Assembly: GCF_003351145.1 (NCBI RefSeq)
Contig: NZ_QQSV01000001.1
Coordinates: forward strand, 62,001 to 126,000
From: Meiothermus sp. QL-1
GTDB taxonomy: Bacteria > Deinococcota > Deinococci > Deinococcales > Thermaceae
Length of the DNA: 64,000 nt
Reading direction: 5' to 3'
The translations under genes were made by a program, and so were the position numbers. The notes below the pieces were generated by a model, which worked only from the letters and a program-made list of their open reading frames with translations, did no database searches and had not been told where the DNA came from. Within the stretch, counting starts at the first letter, position 1, and each line of letters begins with the position of its first letter. Positions 25,617 through 35,402 of this stretch are shown one piece after another.

Positions 25617-27085
25617 CGGCTCACCCCCAGCACGGCCTGGATGTACGGGGTGGGCTCGAGCAGCTCCTGGGCGGCCTGCTGCGAAAGCGCCAGCAGGGGC
25701 TCGGCCCAGATTCCAATCCCCAGGCTAAGCAGGGCGAGCAGGGCCACCGGCAGCACCAGCCCGCCCGGGTGCCCTGGGGCCGGGCGGTTCTCCGGCGGCT
25801 CCTTCCAGAAGGCTTCAGCGAAGACCAGACCCATGGAGAGCAGGGTCAGGAGGCCTACCAGCAGGGCCACGACCACGATGGCGTACTGCCCGGCCTCCAG
25901 CCCTGCAGCGGCCAGGGTGAACTTGGCCCAGAAGCCCGAGAACGGCGGCAGCCCCGCCAGCGAGAAGGCCGGGAGCAGGAAGAGCGCCGAGAGGCCCGGG
26001 TGGGTGCGGTAGAGGCCCCCCATCCGCACCAGCACCGTGGTGCCCTGCAACCGCTGGAGCAGCCCGGCGAAGAGGAAGAGGGCTGAGATGACGATCATGT
26101 GATTGAGGGCATAGAAGACCGAGCCGGCCAGGGCGAGGGGGGTTAGGATGCCCAGCCCCATCAGCATGTACCCGATGTGGCTCACAAGCTGGAAAGAAAG
26201 AAGCCGCCTGAGCTCCCCCTGGGCCAGGGCCAGCAGGGCCCCCAGCACCAGCGTGAGCCCAGCCAGCCAGAGGATGACCCCGTGGGTGAAGGCCGGCTCC
26301 TGGGTAAAGAGGAGGGTGAAGACCCGGATCAGGGCGTAGACCCCCACCTTGGTCAGAAGCCCGGCGAAGAGGGCCGAGACGATCACCGGGGGGGCTGGGT
26401 AGGAGGCCGGGAGCCAGAAGAAGAAGGGAAAGATGGCCGCCTTGAGGCCAAAGGCCACCAGGAAGAGCATGGCGATGGCGTTCATGAGGGTGGGGTCCAC
26501 CCCGCCCACCCGGGTGGCCAGGTCGGCCAGGTTCAAGGCTCCGGTAGAGCCGTAGATGAGCCCCACCGCGGCCAGAAAAAGGAGGGAGGAGAGAAGCGAG
26601 ACCACGAAGTACTTGGCCCCCCCAGCGAGCTGGGCCCGGCCGGCACCCAGCACCATCAGCACAAAGGAGGCCAGCAGGAGCACTTCGAACCAGACGTACA
26701 GGTTGAAAACATCCCCTGTGAGGAAGGCTCCGTTCACCCCGAAGAGAAGCAGGTGGGTGAGAGCATGGTAGCCCAGGCGCTCGCGGGGGGCGTCGGCCTC
26801 CAGGAGGGCGTAAAGCGCCACCGCCACCGCCACCACCCCGGTGATGAGCACCATAAGGGCTGAGAGGTGGTCGGCCACAAAGGTGATGCCGAAGGGCGCC
26901 GGCCAGTTGCCGATTTGCACCGCCTGGATGCCCTGCTGGTTGACCTGAACGAGCAGGGCTGCTGCGGCGGCCAGCAGGCCCAAGGCCCCCAGGAGGCCCA
27001 TGAAGCGCTGGGCCCTTTGCGGCAGGAGGAGGGCCAGGATGCCGGTGGTAAGGGGAACCAGCAGGGGCAGGACCACCAGGCTCAT
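25613..27085 (-). CDS. mnhD: Mrp/Mnh cation antiporter subunit D
   Basis: This 490-residue subunit is homologous to the proton-pumping subunits of respiratory complex I (NuoN/M/L family). About 14 hydrophobic segments are visible. FWLPASYPAPPVIVSALFAG (around 220-240) and SFQLVSHIGYMLMGLG are family motifs. With MnhA it forms the ion-translocating part. The start overlaps mnhC by 4 bp. Confidence 0.93.
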   Translation of the reverse strand: MSLVVLPLLVPLTTGILALLLPQRAQRFMGLLGALGLLAAAAALLVQVNQQGIQAVQIGNWPAPFGITFVADHLSALMVLITGVVAVAVALYALLEADAPRERLGYHALTHLLLFGVNGAFLTGDVFNLYVWFEVLLLASFVLMVLGAGRAQLAGGAKYFVVSLLSSLLFLAAVGLIYGSTGALNLADLATRVGGVDPTLMNAIAMLFLVAFGLKAAIFPFFFWLPASYPAPPVIVSALFAGLLTKVGVYALIRVFTLLFTQEPAFTHGVILWLAGLTLVLGALLALAQGELRRLLSFQLVSHIGYMLMGLGILTPLALAGSVFYALNHMIVISALFLFAGLLQRLQGTTVLVRMGGLYRTHPGLSALFLLPAFSLAGLPPFSGFWAKFTLAAAGLEAGQYAIVVVALLVGLLTLLSMGLVFAEAFWKEPPENRPAPGHPGGLVLPVALLALLSLGIGIWAEPLLALSQQAAQELLEPTPYIQAVLGVSR

Positions 27086-27495
27086 ACCGCCACACGCTCC
27101 TTTTCAGGCCTTGGAGGCAAGACCTCCTCGACCGGGGAAGGGGTGGGGGCCTCCTCTAAGACCTCTGGCAGCACCTCGGCGTTGAGGGTGCCCAGCACCT
27201 CTTGGGTACGGAAGAAGAGCACGATGCCGAAAGCGGCCAGGGCGAAGCCGATCACGATGGCCGTCAGGATGAGGGCCTGCGGCAGCGGGTTGGCAATGGG
27301 CTCCATCACCTCCCCGCTTCTTTGCACCAGGGGAGGAAACTCGCTGCCCAGGCGGCCTGCGGTGAAAATAACCAGGTTGGCCGCGTTGCCCAGCACCAAA
27401 AACCCAATGAGGAACTGAATAAGGTGGGGCCTGAGCATCAGGTAAACCCCTACCGCCGAGAGGCCCCCAACCGCAAACGCCAGCAAAGCCTCCAT
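27082..27495 (-). CDS. mnhC: Mrp/Mnh cation antiporter subunit C
   Basis: This NuoK-like subunit has 137 residues when started at ATG 27495. Three membrane segments fall in the first 100 residues, and the tail is Pro/Glu-rich (EEAPTPSPVEEVLPPRPEKE), an extension beyond the usual 110-115 residues. The ATG shares one base with the mnhB stop (TGATG), and GGGAGG lies upstream. An earlier in-frame GTG at 27510 would overlap mnhB by 16 bp. Confidence 0.9.
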   Translation of the reverse strand: MEALLAFAVGGLSAVGVYLMLRPHLIQFLIGFLVLGNAANLVIFTAGRLGSEFPPLVQRSGEVMEPIANPLPQALILTAIVIGFALAAFGIVLFFRTQEVLGTLNAEVLPEVLEEAPTPSPVEEVLPPRPEKERVAV

Positions 27496-27914
27496 CAGGT
27501 ACCCTCCCACGCTTGCGCCCTCTCTTCAAGGTCGAATATGGCCGATAAGAGTGCCCCGAATACCGTCAGGTACACCCCTAGGTCGAAGATCACCGGGGTG
27601 CCCACCTTGACCCCCAGGAGGGTAAACCACACCCCGGTCATGAAGGGCTTAGCGGCAAAAAGGGCTGGCAGGCCGCTCAGAAGCGCGAGCAGAAGCCCCC
27701 ACCCCACCAGCCTAAGAGGCGGTAGGGGAAGGAGCCGCCGGGCTGCCTCGACCCCGTGGGCCAGGGCGTACAGGGCATAGGCCCCCACCGCAACCAGGGC
27801 GCCGATGAAGCCCCCACCCGGCTCGTTGTGGCCTCTGAGAAGCAGGAAGACCGAAAGCAGGAGCAAAAGGGCGAAGAGGAACCTCGAGGTGGTCTTCAGG
27901 ATGAGCGTGTTCAC
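27495..27914 (-). CDS. mnhB: Mrp/Mnh cation antiporter subunit B
   Basis: This 139-residue protein has four hydrophobic segments. [16 protein letters not shown] near 26-41 is the MnhB signature. The GTG start overlaps the mnhA stop (GTGA). Confidence 0.92.
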   Translation of the reverse strand: MNTLILKTTSRFLFALLLLLSVFLLLRGHNEPGGGFIGALVAVGAYALYALAHGVEAARRLLPLPPLRLVGWGLLLALLSGLPALFAAKPFMTGVWFTLLGVKVGTPVIFDLGVYLTVFGALLSAIFDLEERAQAWEGT

Positions 27915-30181
27915 GGTTTTTCCTCCGGTTTGCGCCGGCGCAGCAGGGCGTAGACCCCAAGCCCCGCGAGCCCCACCACGGTGATCTCGCCGAAGGTGTC
28001 GAGGGCGCGGAAGTCCACCAGGATCACGTTCACGATGTTGCGGCCAAAGCCTTCAGGCAAGCTCTTCTCGACAAAAAACTGCTGCAGGTGGGGGCTCATG
28101 GGCTGGGCGAGCATCCCCAGCATCAGCCAGGTCACCACCCCGCCAAACCCCAAAGCCACCACCTTATCCAGCCAGCGCCCCCGCGGCACCGGCCCGGTCT
28201 GCCGGACCTGCAGGAGCACCAGGGCAATCAGGATGGCGGTCAGGGTCTCCACCAGGAACTGGGTGATGGCCAGGTCGGGGGCGTTTTGTCGCAGGAAAAG
28301 GAGGGCCACCCCGGCCCCCACGACGCCCACCACCACCACCATGCCCAGGTGCGAGCGCAGGCGCAAGGCCAGCAGGGCCCCCAGCAGCACCAGCCCCAGG
28401 AGCAGGCTCTGGCCGGGCTCGAGCTCGAGGCCCAGAGGCCAGAAGGGCTCACCCCGCACCAGCGCCAGCCCCACCAGCCCCACCAGCCCCCCGAAGGTCC
28501 AGACCAGGTAGGCCCGCAGCGAGCCGCTTTGCAAAAGCCTCTCCACCCTTACCGAAAGCCGCATCAACCCCCGCATAAGGGCCACGTAGGCGTTCTCGGG
28601 GCCGGGTAGGGGCTCCTGGGCCATCCAGGCCTGCAGGCGCGGGTAGAGGAAGTAAAGCCCCACCCCTACCGCCACCGTGAGCAGGCTCAGGAGCAGGGCC
28701 AGGTTGAACCCCGGCCAGAGCTTGAGGTGGTACTCGACGGGCTGGCCCTTGACCGCACTGGCCACCGCCTCGGCCAGAGGGTTGTAAAGCCCGGGGAAAA
28801 GCCCCACCAGGAGCCCGAGCCCTCCCAGCGCTAAAGGCCCCAACCACAGGCTTGGGGGCCCCTCGTGCACCCCTTCGGGGGAGGGGCCGCGAAAGAAGGG
28901 CACCGTGAGCAAAAGCGCCAGGGTGGCCCCTACGGCAAAGCCCAGCACCGCCAGCCCCACCATCCAAACGGGGGCTGCCTGCAGCGAGGCCATGTAGAGC
29001 ACTTCCTTGCCGATAAAGCCCAGCACCGGCGGCAGGCCTGCTAGCGAAAGGGCCGAGAGCCCCACCGCCACCCCGGTGAGGGGCATCACCCGAAAGAGGC
29101 CCGAAAGCTGGTTGATATCGCGGGTTCCGGCCTCGTGGTCCACCGCCCCCGCGGCCATGAAGAGCCCTCCCTTGTAGAGCGAGTGGGCCAGCAGGAAGGT
29201 GGCGAAGCCCATCGCCCCGTAGTAGCTGGTGAGGGGTACCATCCCGATGGCAAAGACCAGCGCCCCCAGCGCGGCCACGGTGGAGTAGGCCAGAAGCCGT
29301 TTGAGGTCGGTGTGGCGGAAGGTGAGGGTGGCCCCGGTGAGCAGGGTGGCCAGCCCAAAGGCCATCAGGGTACTGCTCCAGACCTCGGTGCCGCCCAGGG
29401 CGGGCTGGAGCCGGGCCAGCAGGTAGACCCCGGCCTTGACCATGGTGGCCGAGTGCAGGTAGGCCGAGACCGGGGTGGGGGCCTCCATGGCGTTGGGCAG
29501 CCAGAAGTGAAAGGGGAACTGGGCCGACTTGGTGAAAGCCCCCAGAAGCACCAGGACCAAAGCTGGGAGGTAGAGGGGGTGCGCCTGCAGCACCTCGCCC
29601 TTTACGAGCAGCTCGGAAATTTCCCACGAGCCCCCCATGCCTGCCAGCAAAATGAGCCCGGCCAGCAAAGCCAGCCCACCGCCCGCGGTGACGATGAGGG
29701 CCTGGGTAGCGGCGCGGCGTGAGCGGAACTCGGTGTGGTGGAACCCAATCAGCAGATAGGAGGTGAGGCTGGTGAGCTCCCACATCACGAAGAGCGTCAC
29801 GACGTTGTCGGCCAGCACCAGCCCCAGCATGGAGGCCATGAAGAGCAGGATGACCAGGTAGAACCTGCCCAGGTCTGGGTGGCCCTTCAGGTAGCCGCCC
29901 GAGTAGATGACGATGAAGGTGCCGATGCCGGTGATGAGCAGGGCGAACAGAAGCGAGAGCCCATCCAGGTAGAAGGAGAAGTTGACCGAGAGGGTGGGCA
30001 CCCAGGTTGCGCTGTGGCGCACAGGGCCGTCCGCAATCACCGTGGGCAGCAGGCTGGCGAAGTAGGCCGTGAGGCCCAGGGGCAATAGGGCCAGCACCCA
30101 GCCCGCCTGCTTACCCAGCCCCCGGTGCACCCAGGGGGCGGCTAGGGCCCCTATGAAAGCGATGAGTACTGCAACCACCAT
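27911..30181 (-). CDS. mnhA: Mrp/Mnh cation antiporter subunit A
   Basis: This is the largest Mrp subunit, 756 residues, with a NuoL-like N-terminal region of about 500 residues and a C-terminal part related to MbhD/Mbh[29 protein letters not shown] lies near 215-240 (region only) and is the NuoL-type hallmark. The C-terminal [23 protein letters not shown] is typical of MrpA. Subunit B is separate, so this is the seven-gene Mrp type. ATG at 30181 is chosen because GGAG lies just upstream and an extended -10 (30204-30209) falls before it. An ATG at 30199 would start about where transcription does. It follows plsY by 51 bp. Confidence 0.93.
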   Translation of the reverse strand: MVVAVLIAFIGALAAPWVHRGLGKQAGWVLALLPLGLTAYFASLLPTVIADGPVRHSATWVPTLSVNFSFYLDGLSLLFALLITGIGTFIVIYSGGYLKGHPDLGRFYLVILLFMASMLGLVLADNVVTLFVMWELTSLTSYLLIGFHHTEFRSRRAATQALIVTAGGGLALLAGLILLAGMGGSWEISELLVKGEVLQAHPLYLPALVLVLLGAFTKSAQFPFHFWLPNAMEAPTPVSAYLHSATMVKAGVYLLARLQPALGGTEVWSSTLMAFGLATLLTGATLTFRHTDLKRLLAYSTVAALGALVFAIGMVPLTSYYGAMGFATFLLAHSLYKGGLFMAAGAVDHEAGTRDINQLSGLFRVMPLTGVAVGLSALSLAGLPPVLGFIGKEVLYMASLQAAPVWMVGLAVLGFAVGATLALLLTVPFFRGPSPEGVHEGPPSLWLGPLALGGLGLLVGLFPGLYNPLAEAVASAVKGQPVEYHLKLWPGFNLALLLSLLTVAVGVGLYFLYPRLQAWMAQEPLPGPENAYVALMRGLMRLSVRVERLLQSGSLRAYLVWTFGGLVGLVGLALVRGEPFWPLGLELEPGQSLLLGLVLLGALLALRLRSHLGMVVVVGVVGAGVALLFLRQNAPDLAITQFLVETLTAILIALVLLQVRQTGPVPRGRWLDKVVALGFGGVVTWLMLGMLAQPMSPHLQQFFVEKSLPEGFGRNIVNVILVDFRALDTFGEITVVGLAGLGVYALLRRRKPEEKP

Positions 30182-30203
30182 AAAAGCTCCGCGAAGCATC
30201 TAC

Positions 30204-30209
30204 AACATA
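30204..30209 (-). promoter_or_regulatory. Possible internal promoter before mnhA
   Basis: TG-C-TATGTT is an extended -10 between plsY and mnhA. No good -35. Confidence 0.35.
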
Positions 30210-30232
30210 GCATGGGACCCGACTCTGGAAGT

Positions 30233-30793
30233 CTAAGGCCCAGCTTGGCGGTTCCAGTCGGGGAGGTGCTTCATCAGGACGGGAAGCGCTATCCCCAGGC
30301 CGAACCACAGGTAGGCCGGGTGGCCCCCGAAGGCGCTCGAGCCAATGGGGAAGACCAAAGCAGCCAGGAAGACGCTGCGGTAGGGGTGGCGGGTGAGGAG
30401 GTAGGCCAGGGCGAAGGAAGCCCCCGCCAGCAGGAGGAGGGCCGGCTGAACGGCGAAGAGCGCTCCCAGGCTGGGCGCGATGCCTTTGCCTCCTCGCCCT
30501 AGCAGCCATAGCGAGTAGCAGTGCCCCCACACCGCCATAGCCCCCCCCAGAAGCCCCCCAGCGGGGTCGCGGGCCAGGAACTCCCCCAAGGCCACGGCCA
30601 TCAGGCCTTTGGCCAGGTCCAGCACCAGCACCATCAGCCCGGGCACCGCCCCCAGCACCCGCCAGGCGTTGAGGCTGCCGGGGTTGCCGGAGCCCTCGAG
30701 CAAAATGTTCTTGTTCTGCAAGATTCCAAACCAATAGGCAAAAGGCAAGGAGCCCAGCAGGTAGCCGGCCAGCGCTGCGTAGACCCACTCCAC
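30233..30793 (-). CDS. plsY: Acyl-phosphate:glycerol-3-phosphate acyltransferase
   Basis: PlsY transfers an acyl group from acyl-phosphate to glycerol-3-phosphate, the first step of phospholipid synthesis, at the membrane. It has 186 residues with several membrane segments. Family motifs are GYLLGSLPFAYWFG (10-23), EGSGNPGSLNAWRVLG (33-48) and WGHCYSLWLLGRGGKGIA (around 87-105). The GTG start follows TAGCCT (30800-30805) by 6 bp. The mnh genes follow in the same direction. Confidence 0.92.
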   Translation of the reverse strand: MEWVYAALAGYLLGSLPFAYWFGILQNKNILLEGSGNPGSLNAWRVLGAVPGLMVLVLDLAKGLMAVALGEFLARDPAGGLLGGAMAVWGHCYSLWLLGRGGKGIAPSLGALFAVQPALLLLAGASFALAYLLTRHPYRSVFLAALVFPIGSSAFGGHPAYLWFGLGIALPVLMKHLPDWNRQAGP

Positions 30794-30799
30794 AGCCCC

Positions 30800-30805
30800 A
30801 GGCTA
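30800..30805 (-). promoter_or_regulatory. Extended -10 of plsY (leaderless)
   Basis: TG-G-TAGCCT on the minus strand, 6 bp, GTG at 30793. Confidence 0.55.
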
Positions 30806-30955
30806 CCACTGCTGGAGCTTTGGGTCGCAACTGCACGTTTATGCAATTCCACCCGGCGCACATTCACACCGTTCTGGGCAACTCGCGTATTAAAATCTGC
30901 CCACATGTAGACATTTAGACCAACGCTTTCTCGTTTTGCCGATGCAAATCTTTTC

Positions 30956-30984
30956 TTGACCGCTTTCCTCGGTCTGCGTATACT
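30956..30984 (+). promoter_or_regulatory. Promoter of the arginine operon
   Basis: TTGACC (30956-30961), 17 bp, TATACT (30979-30984). It is one of the best sigma-70-type matches in the window. The expected start point coincides with the ATG of a leader ORF at 30993. Confidence 0.85.
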
Positions 30985-30990
30985 TATGCA
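30975..30990. promoter_or_regulatory. Dyad over the arginine promoter -10, possible operator
   Basis: TGCGTATACTTATGCA keeps TGC-N-TA...TA-N-GCA symmetry around the -10 hexamer. It could bind a repressor such as ArgR, although it does not match the classic ARG box well. Confidence 0.3.
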
Positions 30991-30992
30991 GT

Positions 30993-31082
30993 ATGCCGGC
31001 GTCCGACCCGCGCTTGTGTCTGCCGGGGTTTAGCGGTACTGTATGGCTTTGTGTGGGCTCGAGCCCAGAGGTGAGTGAATGA
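30993..31082 (+). CDS. 29-codon leader ORF overlapping argG
   Basis: The frame encodes [18 protein letters not shown] followed by [11 protein letters not shown]. Its ATG lies 8 bp after the TATACT of the operon promoter, exactly the leaderless spacing seen elsewhere in the window, and its TGA overlaps the argG ATG (ATGA). Only one Arg codon is present, so a classic arginine attenuator with repeated Arg codons is unlikely; translational coupling to argG is more plausible. The perfect palindrome TGGGCTCGAGCCCA lies inside it, and argG's own GAGGTGA ribosome site lies within its last codons. Whether it is translated is inference. Confidence 0.5.
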   Translation: MPASDPRLCLPGFSGTVWLCVGSSPEVSE

Positions 31083-32272
31083 AGATTGTGCTTGCATACT
31101 CCGGCGGCCTGGACACCAGCATCATCCTGAAGTGGCTGATTGAAAACTACAAGGCCGAGGTTATCACCTTTACCGCCGACATCGGTCAGGGTGAGGAGGT
31201 GGAGGAGGCCCGGCAGAAGGCCCTCAGGACCGGGGCCTCCAAGGCTTATGCCCTAGACCTGCGCGAGGAGTTCGTGCGCGACTTCGTTTTTCCCATGATG
31301 CGCGCGAGCGCCCTTTACGAGGGCTACTACCTTTTGGGCACCTCCATCGCCCGGCCCCTCATCGCCAAGCACCTGGTGCGCATCGCCCAGGAGGAGGGGG
31401 CAGAGGCCATCGCCCACGGGGCTACAGGCAAGGGGAACGACCAGGTGCGCTTTGAGCTTACCGCCTATGCCCTCAAGCCCGATATCAAGGTAATTGCCCC
31501 CTGGCGGGAGTGGGACCTGGTGAGCCGGCCGGAGATGATGGAGTACGCGGCCAGGCACGGTATCCCGGTGCCCACCACCCTGGAAAAGCCCTACAGCGTG
31601 GATGCCAACCTGCTGCACAACTCCTTCGAGGGGGGCATTTTGGAGGACCCCTGGGCCGAACCGCCCGCGGGAATGTTCCGCCTGACCAAAGACCCCTGGG
31701 AAGCCCCCGACGAGCCCGAGCTGGTGGAGATCGAGGTGGAAAGAGGGGATGTGGTGGCGGTGAACGGCGAGCGCCTTTCCCCGGCGGGCCTGCTGGCCCG
31801 GCTCAACGAGATCGGCGGGCGCCACGGCATCGGCCGGGTGGACCTGGTGGAGAACCGCTTCGTGGGCATGAAGTCGCGGGGGGTCTACGAGACCCCTGGC
31901 GGCACCCTGATCTACCATGCGCGGCGGGCGGTGGAGAGCCTCACTTTGGACCGCGAGGTGCTTCACCAGCGCGACCAGCTCAGTGTCAAGTACGCCGAGC
32001 TGGTCTACAACGGCTTCTGGTTCGCCCCTGAGCGCGAGGCGCTGCAGGCCTATATGGACCACGTGGCCCAGAACGTAACCGGTACGGTGCGCTTCAGGCT
32101 GTACAAGGGCAACATCATCCTGGCCGGGCGCAAATCGCCCCTGTCGCTTTACGACAAGAGCCTGGTCTCCTTTGATGAAAAGGGCGGTTACAACCAGGCC
32201 GATGCCGAGGGGTTCATCAAGCTCAACTCGCTCAGGCTTAGGGTGCGGGCCAAGGCCCAGCCCAGGGACTAG
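31079..32272 (+). CDS. argG: Argininosuccinate synthase
   Basis: ArgG joins citrulline and aspartate with ATP to give argininosuccinate. It has 397 residues. The N-terminal PP-loop is AYSGGLDTS (6-14), and [10 protein letters not shown] near 31-40, [14 protein letters not shown] near 115-128, and the C-terminal KSPLSLYD are family features. GAGGTGA before the ATG is a good ribosome site. argH follows after 8 bp. Confidence 0.97.
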   Translation: MKIVLAYSGGLDTSIILKWLIENYKAEVITFTADIGQGEEVEEARQKALRTGASKAYALDLREEFVRDFVFPMMRASALYEGYYLLGTSIARPLIAKHLVRIAQEEGAEAIAHGATGKGNDQVRFELTAYALKPDIKVIAPWREWDLVSRPEMMEYAARHGIPVPTTLEKPYSVDANLLHNSFEGGILEDPWAEPPAGMFRLTKDPWEAPDEPELVEIEVERGDVVAVNGERLSPAGLLARLNEIGGRHGIGRVDLVENRFVGMKSRGVYETPGGTLIYHARRAVESLTLDREVLHQRDQLSVKYAELVYNGFWFAPEREALQAYMDHVAQNVTGTVRFRLYKGNIILAGRKSPLSLYDKSLVSFDEKGGYNQADAEGFIKLNSLRLRVRAKAQPRD

Positions 32273-32280
32273 GAGGGACC

Positions 32281-33672
32281 TTGAGGGAAGTGCAGAAGAC
32301 CTGGGGGGGACGGTTCAGCCAGGCCCCGAGCCAGATTGCGCAGGAGTTCAACGCCTCCTTGGGCTTTGACAAGCGCCTGGCCCTGGTGGACATCGAGGGC
32401 TCGCTGGTCCACGCGGTCATGCTGGCGCAGCAGGGCATTCTCAGCGCAGAGGAGGCCGAGCAGATTCGCCGGGGGCTTCTGACCGTGCGGCAGGAGATTC
32501 TGGATGGACGTTTTCCCTGGCGGGAGGCGCTGGAGGACGTGCACATGAACATCGAGGCCCGCCTGGTCGAGCTCATAGGCCCGGTGGGGGGCAAGCTTCA
32601 CACCGCCCGCAGCCGCAACGACCAGGTGGCCACCGACCTGCGCCTATGGCTGCGGGGGGAGCTGGAGGGGGCCTTGGCCGACCTGAAGGCTCTCCGCAGG
32701 GTGCTGGTGCAGGAGGCCGAGAAGTACCTCGAGCCCCCTCTGGTTCTGCCCGGCTATACCCATCTGCAGCGGGCCATGCCGGTGCTTTTGTCGCACTGGT
32801 ACTTAGCCTACTACGAGATGCTCACCCGCGATGCGGGGCGGATTGCGGATGCGCTGCGGCGGCTCAACGAGTGCCCCCTGGGGGCAGCAGCCCTGGCCGG
32901 GACGGGCTTCCCCATCGACCGGCACCACACCGCCCGGGAGCTGGGGTTTGAGCGGCCCATGCGCAACTCCATGGACGCGGTGGCCTCGCGCGACTTCGCG
33001 CTCGAGGCCTTGGCCGCCCTCACCATCGGCCAGGTTCACCTATCCCGGCTGGCCGAGGAGATCGTCTTGTACACCACCTTCGAGTTCGGCTTCGCCAGGC
33101 TGCCCGATGCCTTTTCTACCGGTTCCTCCATCATGCCCCAGAAGAAGAACGCCGACCATGCCGAGCTGATCCGGGGCAAGGTGGGGCGGGTGCTGGGCGG
33201 CTTCGTGGCGCTGGCCACCCTGACCAAGGGGCTGCCCCTCACCTACAACAAGGATTTGCAAGAGGACAAGGAGCCCCTCTTCGACGCGGTGGATACCTAC
33301 CGGGCCTCGCTCAGGCTCCTCGCTGCCATGCTGCCGGGCCTGGAGTGGAACCCCGAGGCCATGGCGAAGGCCGCCGCCTCCGGGTACGCGCTGGCAACCG
33401 AGCTGGCCGACTACCTGGCCGAGCGTGGGGTGCCCTTCCGCGAGGCCCACCACGTGGTGGGCCGTCTGGTCCGCTACTGCATCGACCGGGGCAAGGAGCT
33501 TTCCGAGCTCAGCCTGGATGAGCTCAAGAGCTTCCACCCCCTTTTCGGTGAGGAGGCCTTGGCCCTTACCCGTTTAGAAAACGCCATCCACCGCCGTAGA
33601 AGCTACGGGGGTACCGCGCCTGAGGCGGTGCGGGCGGCTTTGGCCGAGGTCAAGCTCGAGGTGGGGTCATGA
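32281..33672 (+). CDS. argH: Argininosuccinate lyase
   Basis: ArgH splits argininosuccinate into arginine and fumarate. It has 463 residues. The fumarase/lyase superfamily signature [10 protein letters not shown] lies near 281-290 and holds the catalytic serine. WGGRFSQ at the N-terminus and [18 protein letters not shown] near 102-120 are ArgH-specific. The TTG start at 32281 is supported by AGGAGGGA just upstream. The next gene begins in its stop (ATGA). Confidence 0.96.
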   Translation: MREVQKTWGGRFSQAPSQIAQEFNASLGFDKRLALVDIEGSLVHAVMLAQQGILSAEEAEQIRRGLLTVRQEILDGRFPWREALEDVHMNIEARLVELIGPVGGKLHTARSRNDQVATDLRLWLRGELEGALADLKALRRVLVQEAEKYLEPPLVLPGYTHLQRAMPVLLSHWYLAYYEMLTRDAGRIADALRRLNECPLGAAALAGTGFPIDRHHTARELGFERPMRNSMDAVASRDFALEALAALTIGQVHLSRLAEEIVLYTTFEFGFARLPDAFSTGSSIMPQKKNADHAELIRGKVGRVLGGFVALATLTKGLPLTYNKDLQEDKEPLFDAVDTYRASLRLLAAMLPGLEWNPEAMAKAAASGYALATELADYLAERGVPFREAHHVVGRLVRYCIDRGKELSELSLDELKSFHPLFGEEALALTRLENAIHRRRSYGGTAPEAVRAALAEVKLEVGS

Positions 33673-34220
33673 GCAACCTGATTAAGCTGGGCACCACAGT
33701 GCTTCCCAGGGTACGCCGGGGGGCCGAGGTGGAGCTGCGCAAGGCCCGCATGCGGGATGTGGACTCCATCTACAACCTCATCAAGTACTGGGCCGAGCGG
33801 GGCCTTATGCTCGTGCGCAGCCACGACCACCTCTACGAAAACCTGCGCGACTTCTTCGTGCTGGAGGACGAGGATGGGCAGATTGTGGGCAGCGGTGCTC
33901 TGCACATCCTCTGGCACGACATCGCCGAGGTGCGGGGCCTGGCCATCCACCCCGACCGGCAGGGGCAGGGGCTGGGCCGCTGGATCGCCCTGGCCGCCGA
34001 ACGGGAGGCCAAGGACCTGGGCATCCCCCAGATCTTCGCTTGGACCCTCCAGGTGCGCTTCTTCACCAGCCTGGGCTACCAGGTGACCACCCGCGAGGCC
34101 CTGCCCCCCAAGGTGTACGCCGAGTGCAGCGCCTGTCCCTTTTACGACAACTGCCGCGAGATTGGGGTGACCAAGATTCTAAACCCGAAGGAGGCTTACA
34201 AGGGGCCAACCCGCCCCTAG
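33669..34220 (+). CDS. GNAT acetyltransferase, probable N-acetylglutamate synthase
   Basis: The protein has 183 residues and a GNAT fold. The acetyl-CoA motif A is [19 protein letters not shown] near 89-107. The C-terminal part holds [10 protein letters not shown] (about 152-161), three cysteines found in short ArgA-like synthases. In several bacteria a similar domain is fused to ArgH (the ArgH(A) type). Here it is a separate gene that overlaps argH by 4 bp, which supports a role in the first step of arginine synthesis. Direct evidence for the substrate is lacking. Confidence 0.72.
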   Translation: MSNLIKLGTTVLPRVRRGAEVELRKARMRDVDSIYNLIKYWAERGLMLVRSHDHLYENLRDFFVLEDEDGQIVGSGALHILWHDIAEVRGLAIHPDRQGQGLGRWIALAAEREAKDLGIPQIFAWTLQVRFFTSLGYQVTTREALPPKVYAECSACPFYDNCREIGVTKILNPKEAYKGPTRP

Positions 34221-34235
34221 TATGGAGGGTGAGTG

Positions 34236-35402
34236 ATGAGGGAGCGTGCAGTGCTGGTACTGGAGGACGGCACCGCCTACCATGGTTACGCCTTCGGTTA
34301 CCGGGGCAAGAGCGTGGGGGAGGTGGTCTTCAACACCGCCCAGACCGGCTACCAGGAGATTCTGACCGACCCAAGCTACAACGGCCAGATTGTGGTCATG
34401 ACCTACCCCCACCAGGGCAACTACGGGGTGAACGTCTTCGACATGGAGAGCAACCGTCCTTGGGTGCGGGGCTTCGTGGCGCGGGAGTTCAGCCGCTATG
34501 CCGCGGGCCCCCGGGCCCAGCAGAGCCTGGAGGAGTTCCTGCAGGATACGGGGGTGGTGGGCCTGGAGGGGATTGACACCCGGGCGCTGGTGCGCAAGAT
34601 CCGCGAGGGGGGGGTCTTGAAGGGGGTGATTGCCCATGCCAGCCATTTCGGCAGCCCCGACTACCGCTTCACCCCTGAGGACCTGGCCGCTTTGCGTGAG
34701 GAGGCCAGGCGCTGGACCGACATCGACGGACGGGACATGACCCCCGAGGTCTCCACCCCCCTCCCCTACCAGTTCCCCACCTTCAAAGGACAGCGCCGGG
34801 TGGTGGTGATGGACTTCGGCATCAAGCACGCCCAGATGCGCTATATGGCCGAGCTGGGCTTTGAGCTCATCGTGGTGCCGGGCAAGACCAGCCCCGCGCA
34901 GATCATGGCCCTGGAGCCCCACGGACTTTTCGTGTCTAACGGTCCCGGCGACCCCAGCATGCCCCGCTACGCCCACGAGACCCTTTGGAAGCTGATGGGG
35001 CTTTTGCCCACCTTTGGCATCTGCCTGGGCCACCAGCTTCTGGGCCTGGCCGCGGGGGGGCGCACCTTCAAGCTCAAGTTCGGCCACCGGGGGGCCAACC
35101 ACCCGGTCAAGAACCTGCTTACCGGCAAGATCGAGATCACCAGCCAGAACCACGGCTATGCCGTAGACCCCGACTCCCTCAAGGACTTCAGGCCCACCCA
35201 CATCAACCTGAACGACGGCACCCTGGAGGGTATGGCCCATCAGCGCTATCCGGTCTTTAGCGTGCAGTACCACCCCGAGGCCAACCCCGGTCCCCACGAC
35301 TCGCTCTACCTGTTCCAGCGTTTTTTGGAGGAGGTGGACGCTTTCAACGGCCTCAGCGGCCTTCCGGTGGAAAAGCAGCGGGTGGGGAAGCTGGGAGTAT
35401 AA
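34236..35402 (+). CDS. carA: Carbamoyl-phosphate synthase small (glutaminase) subunit
   Basis: CarA releases ammonia from glutamine for carbamoyl phosphate synthesis by CarB. With ATG at 34236 it has 388 residues. The class I glutaminase nucleophile is C263 in [13 protein letters not shown], and the His-Glu pair lies in [13 protein letters not shown] near 345-356. GGAGGGTGA is the ribosome site; an adjacent GTG at 34233 is also possible. carB is not in the window. The last 50 bp overlap the opposing hypothetical gene. Confidence 0.95.
   Translation: MRERAVLVLEDGTAYHGYAFGYRGKSVGEVVFNTAQTGYQEILTDPSYNGQIVVMTYPHQGNYGVNVFDMESNRPWVRGFVAREFSRYAAGPRAQQSLEEFLQDTGVVGLEGIDTRALVRKIREGGVLKGVIAHASHFGSPDYRFTPEDLAALREEARRWTDIDGRDMTPEVSTPLPYQFPTFKGQRRVVVMDFGIKHAQMRYMAELGFELIVVPGKTSPAQIMALEPHGLFVSNGPGDPSMPRYAHETLWKLMGLLPTFGICLGHQLLGLAAGGRTFKLKFGHRGANHPVKNLLTGKIEITSQNHGYAVDPDSLKDFRPTHINLNDGTLEGMAHQRYPVFSVQYHPEANPGPHDSLYLFQRFLEEVDAFNGLSGLPVEKQRVGKLGV

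Noticed and set aside
31055-31068. TGGGCTCGAGCCCA as a terminator in the argG leader
   Set aside because: It is a perfect palindrome but has no loop-forming spacer beyond four bases and no T-run; the CTCGAG core is common throughout the window.
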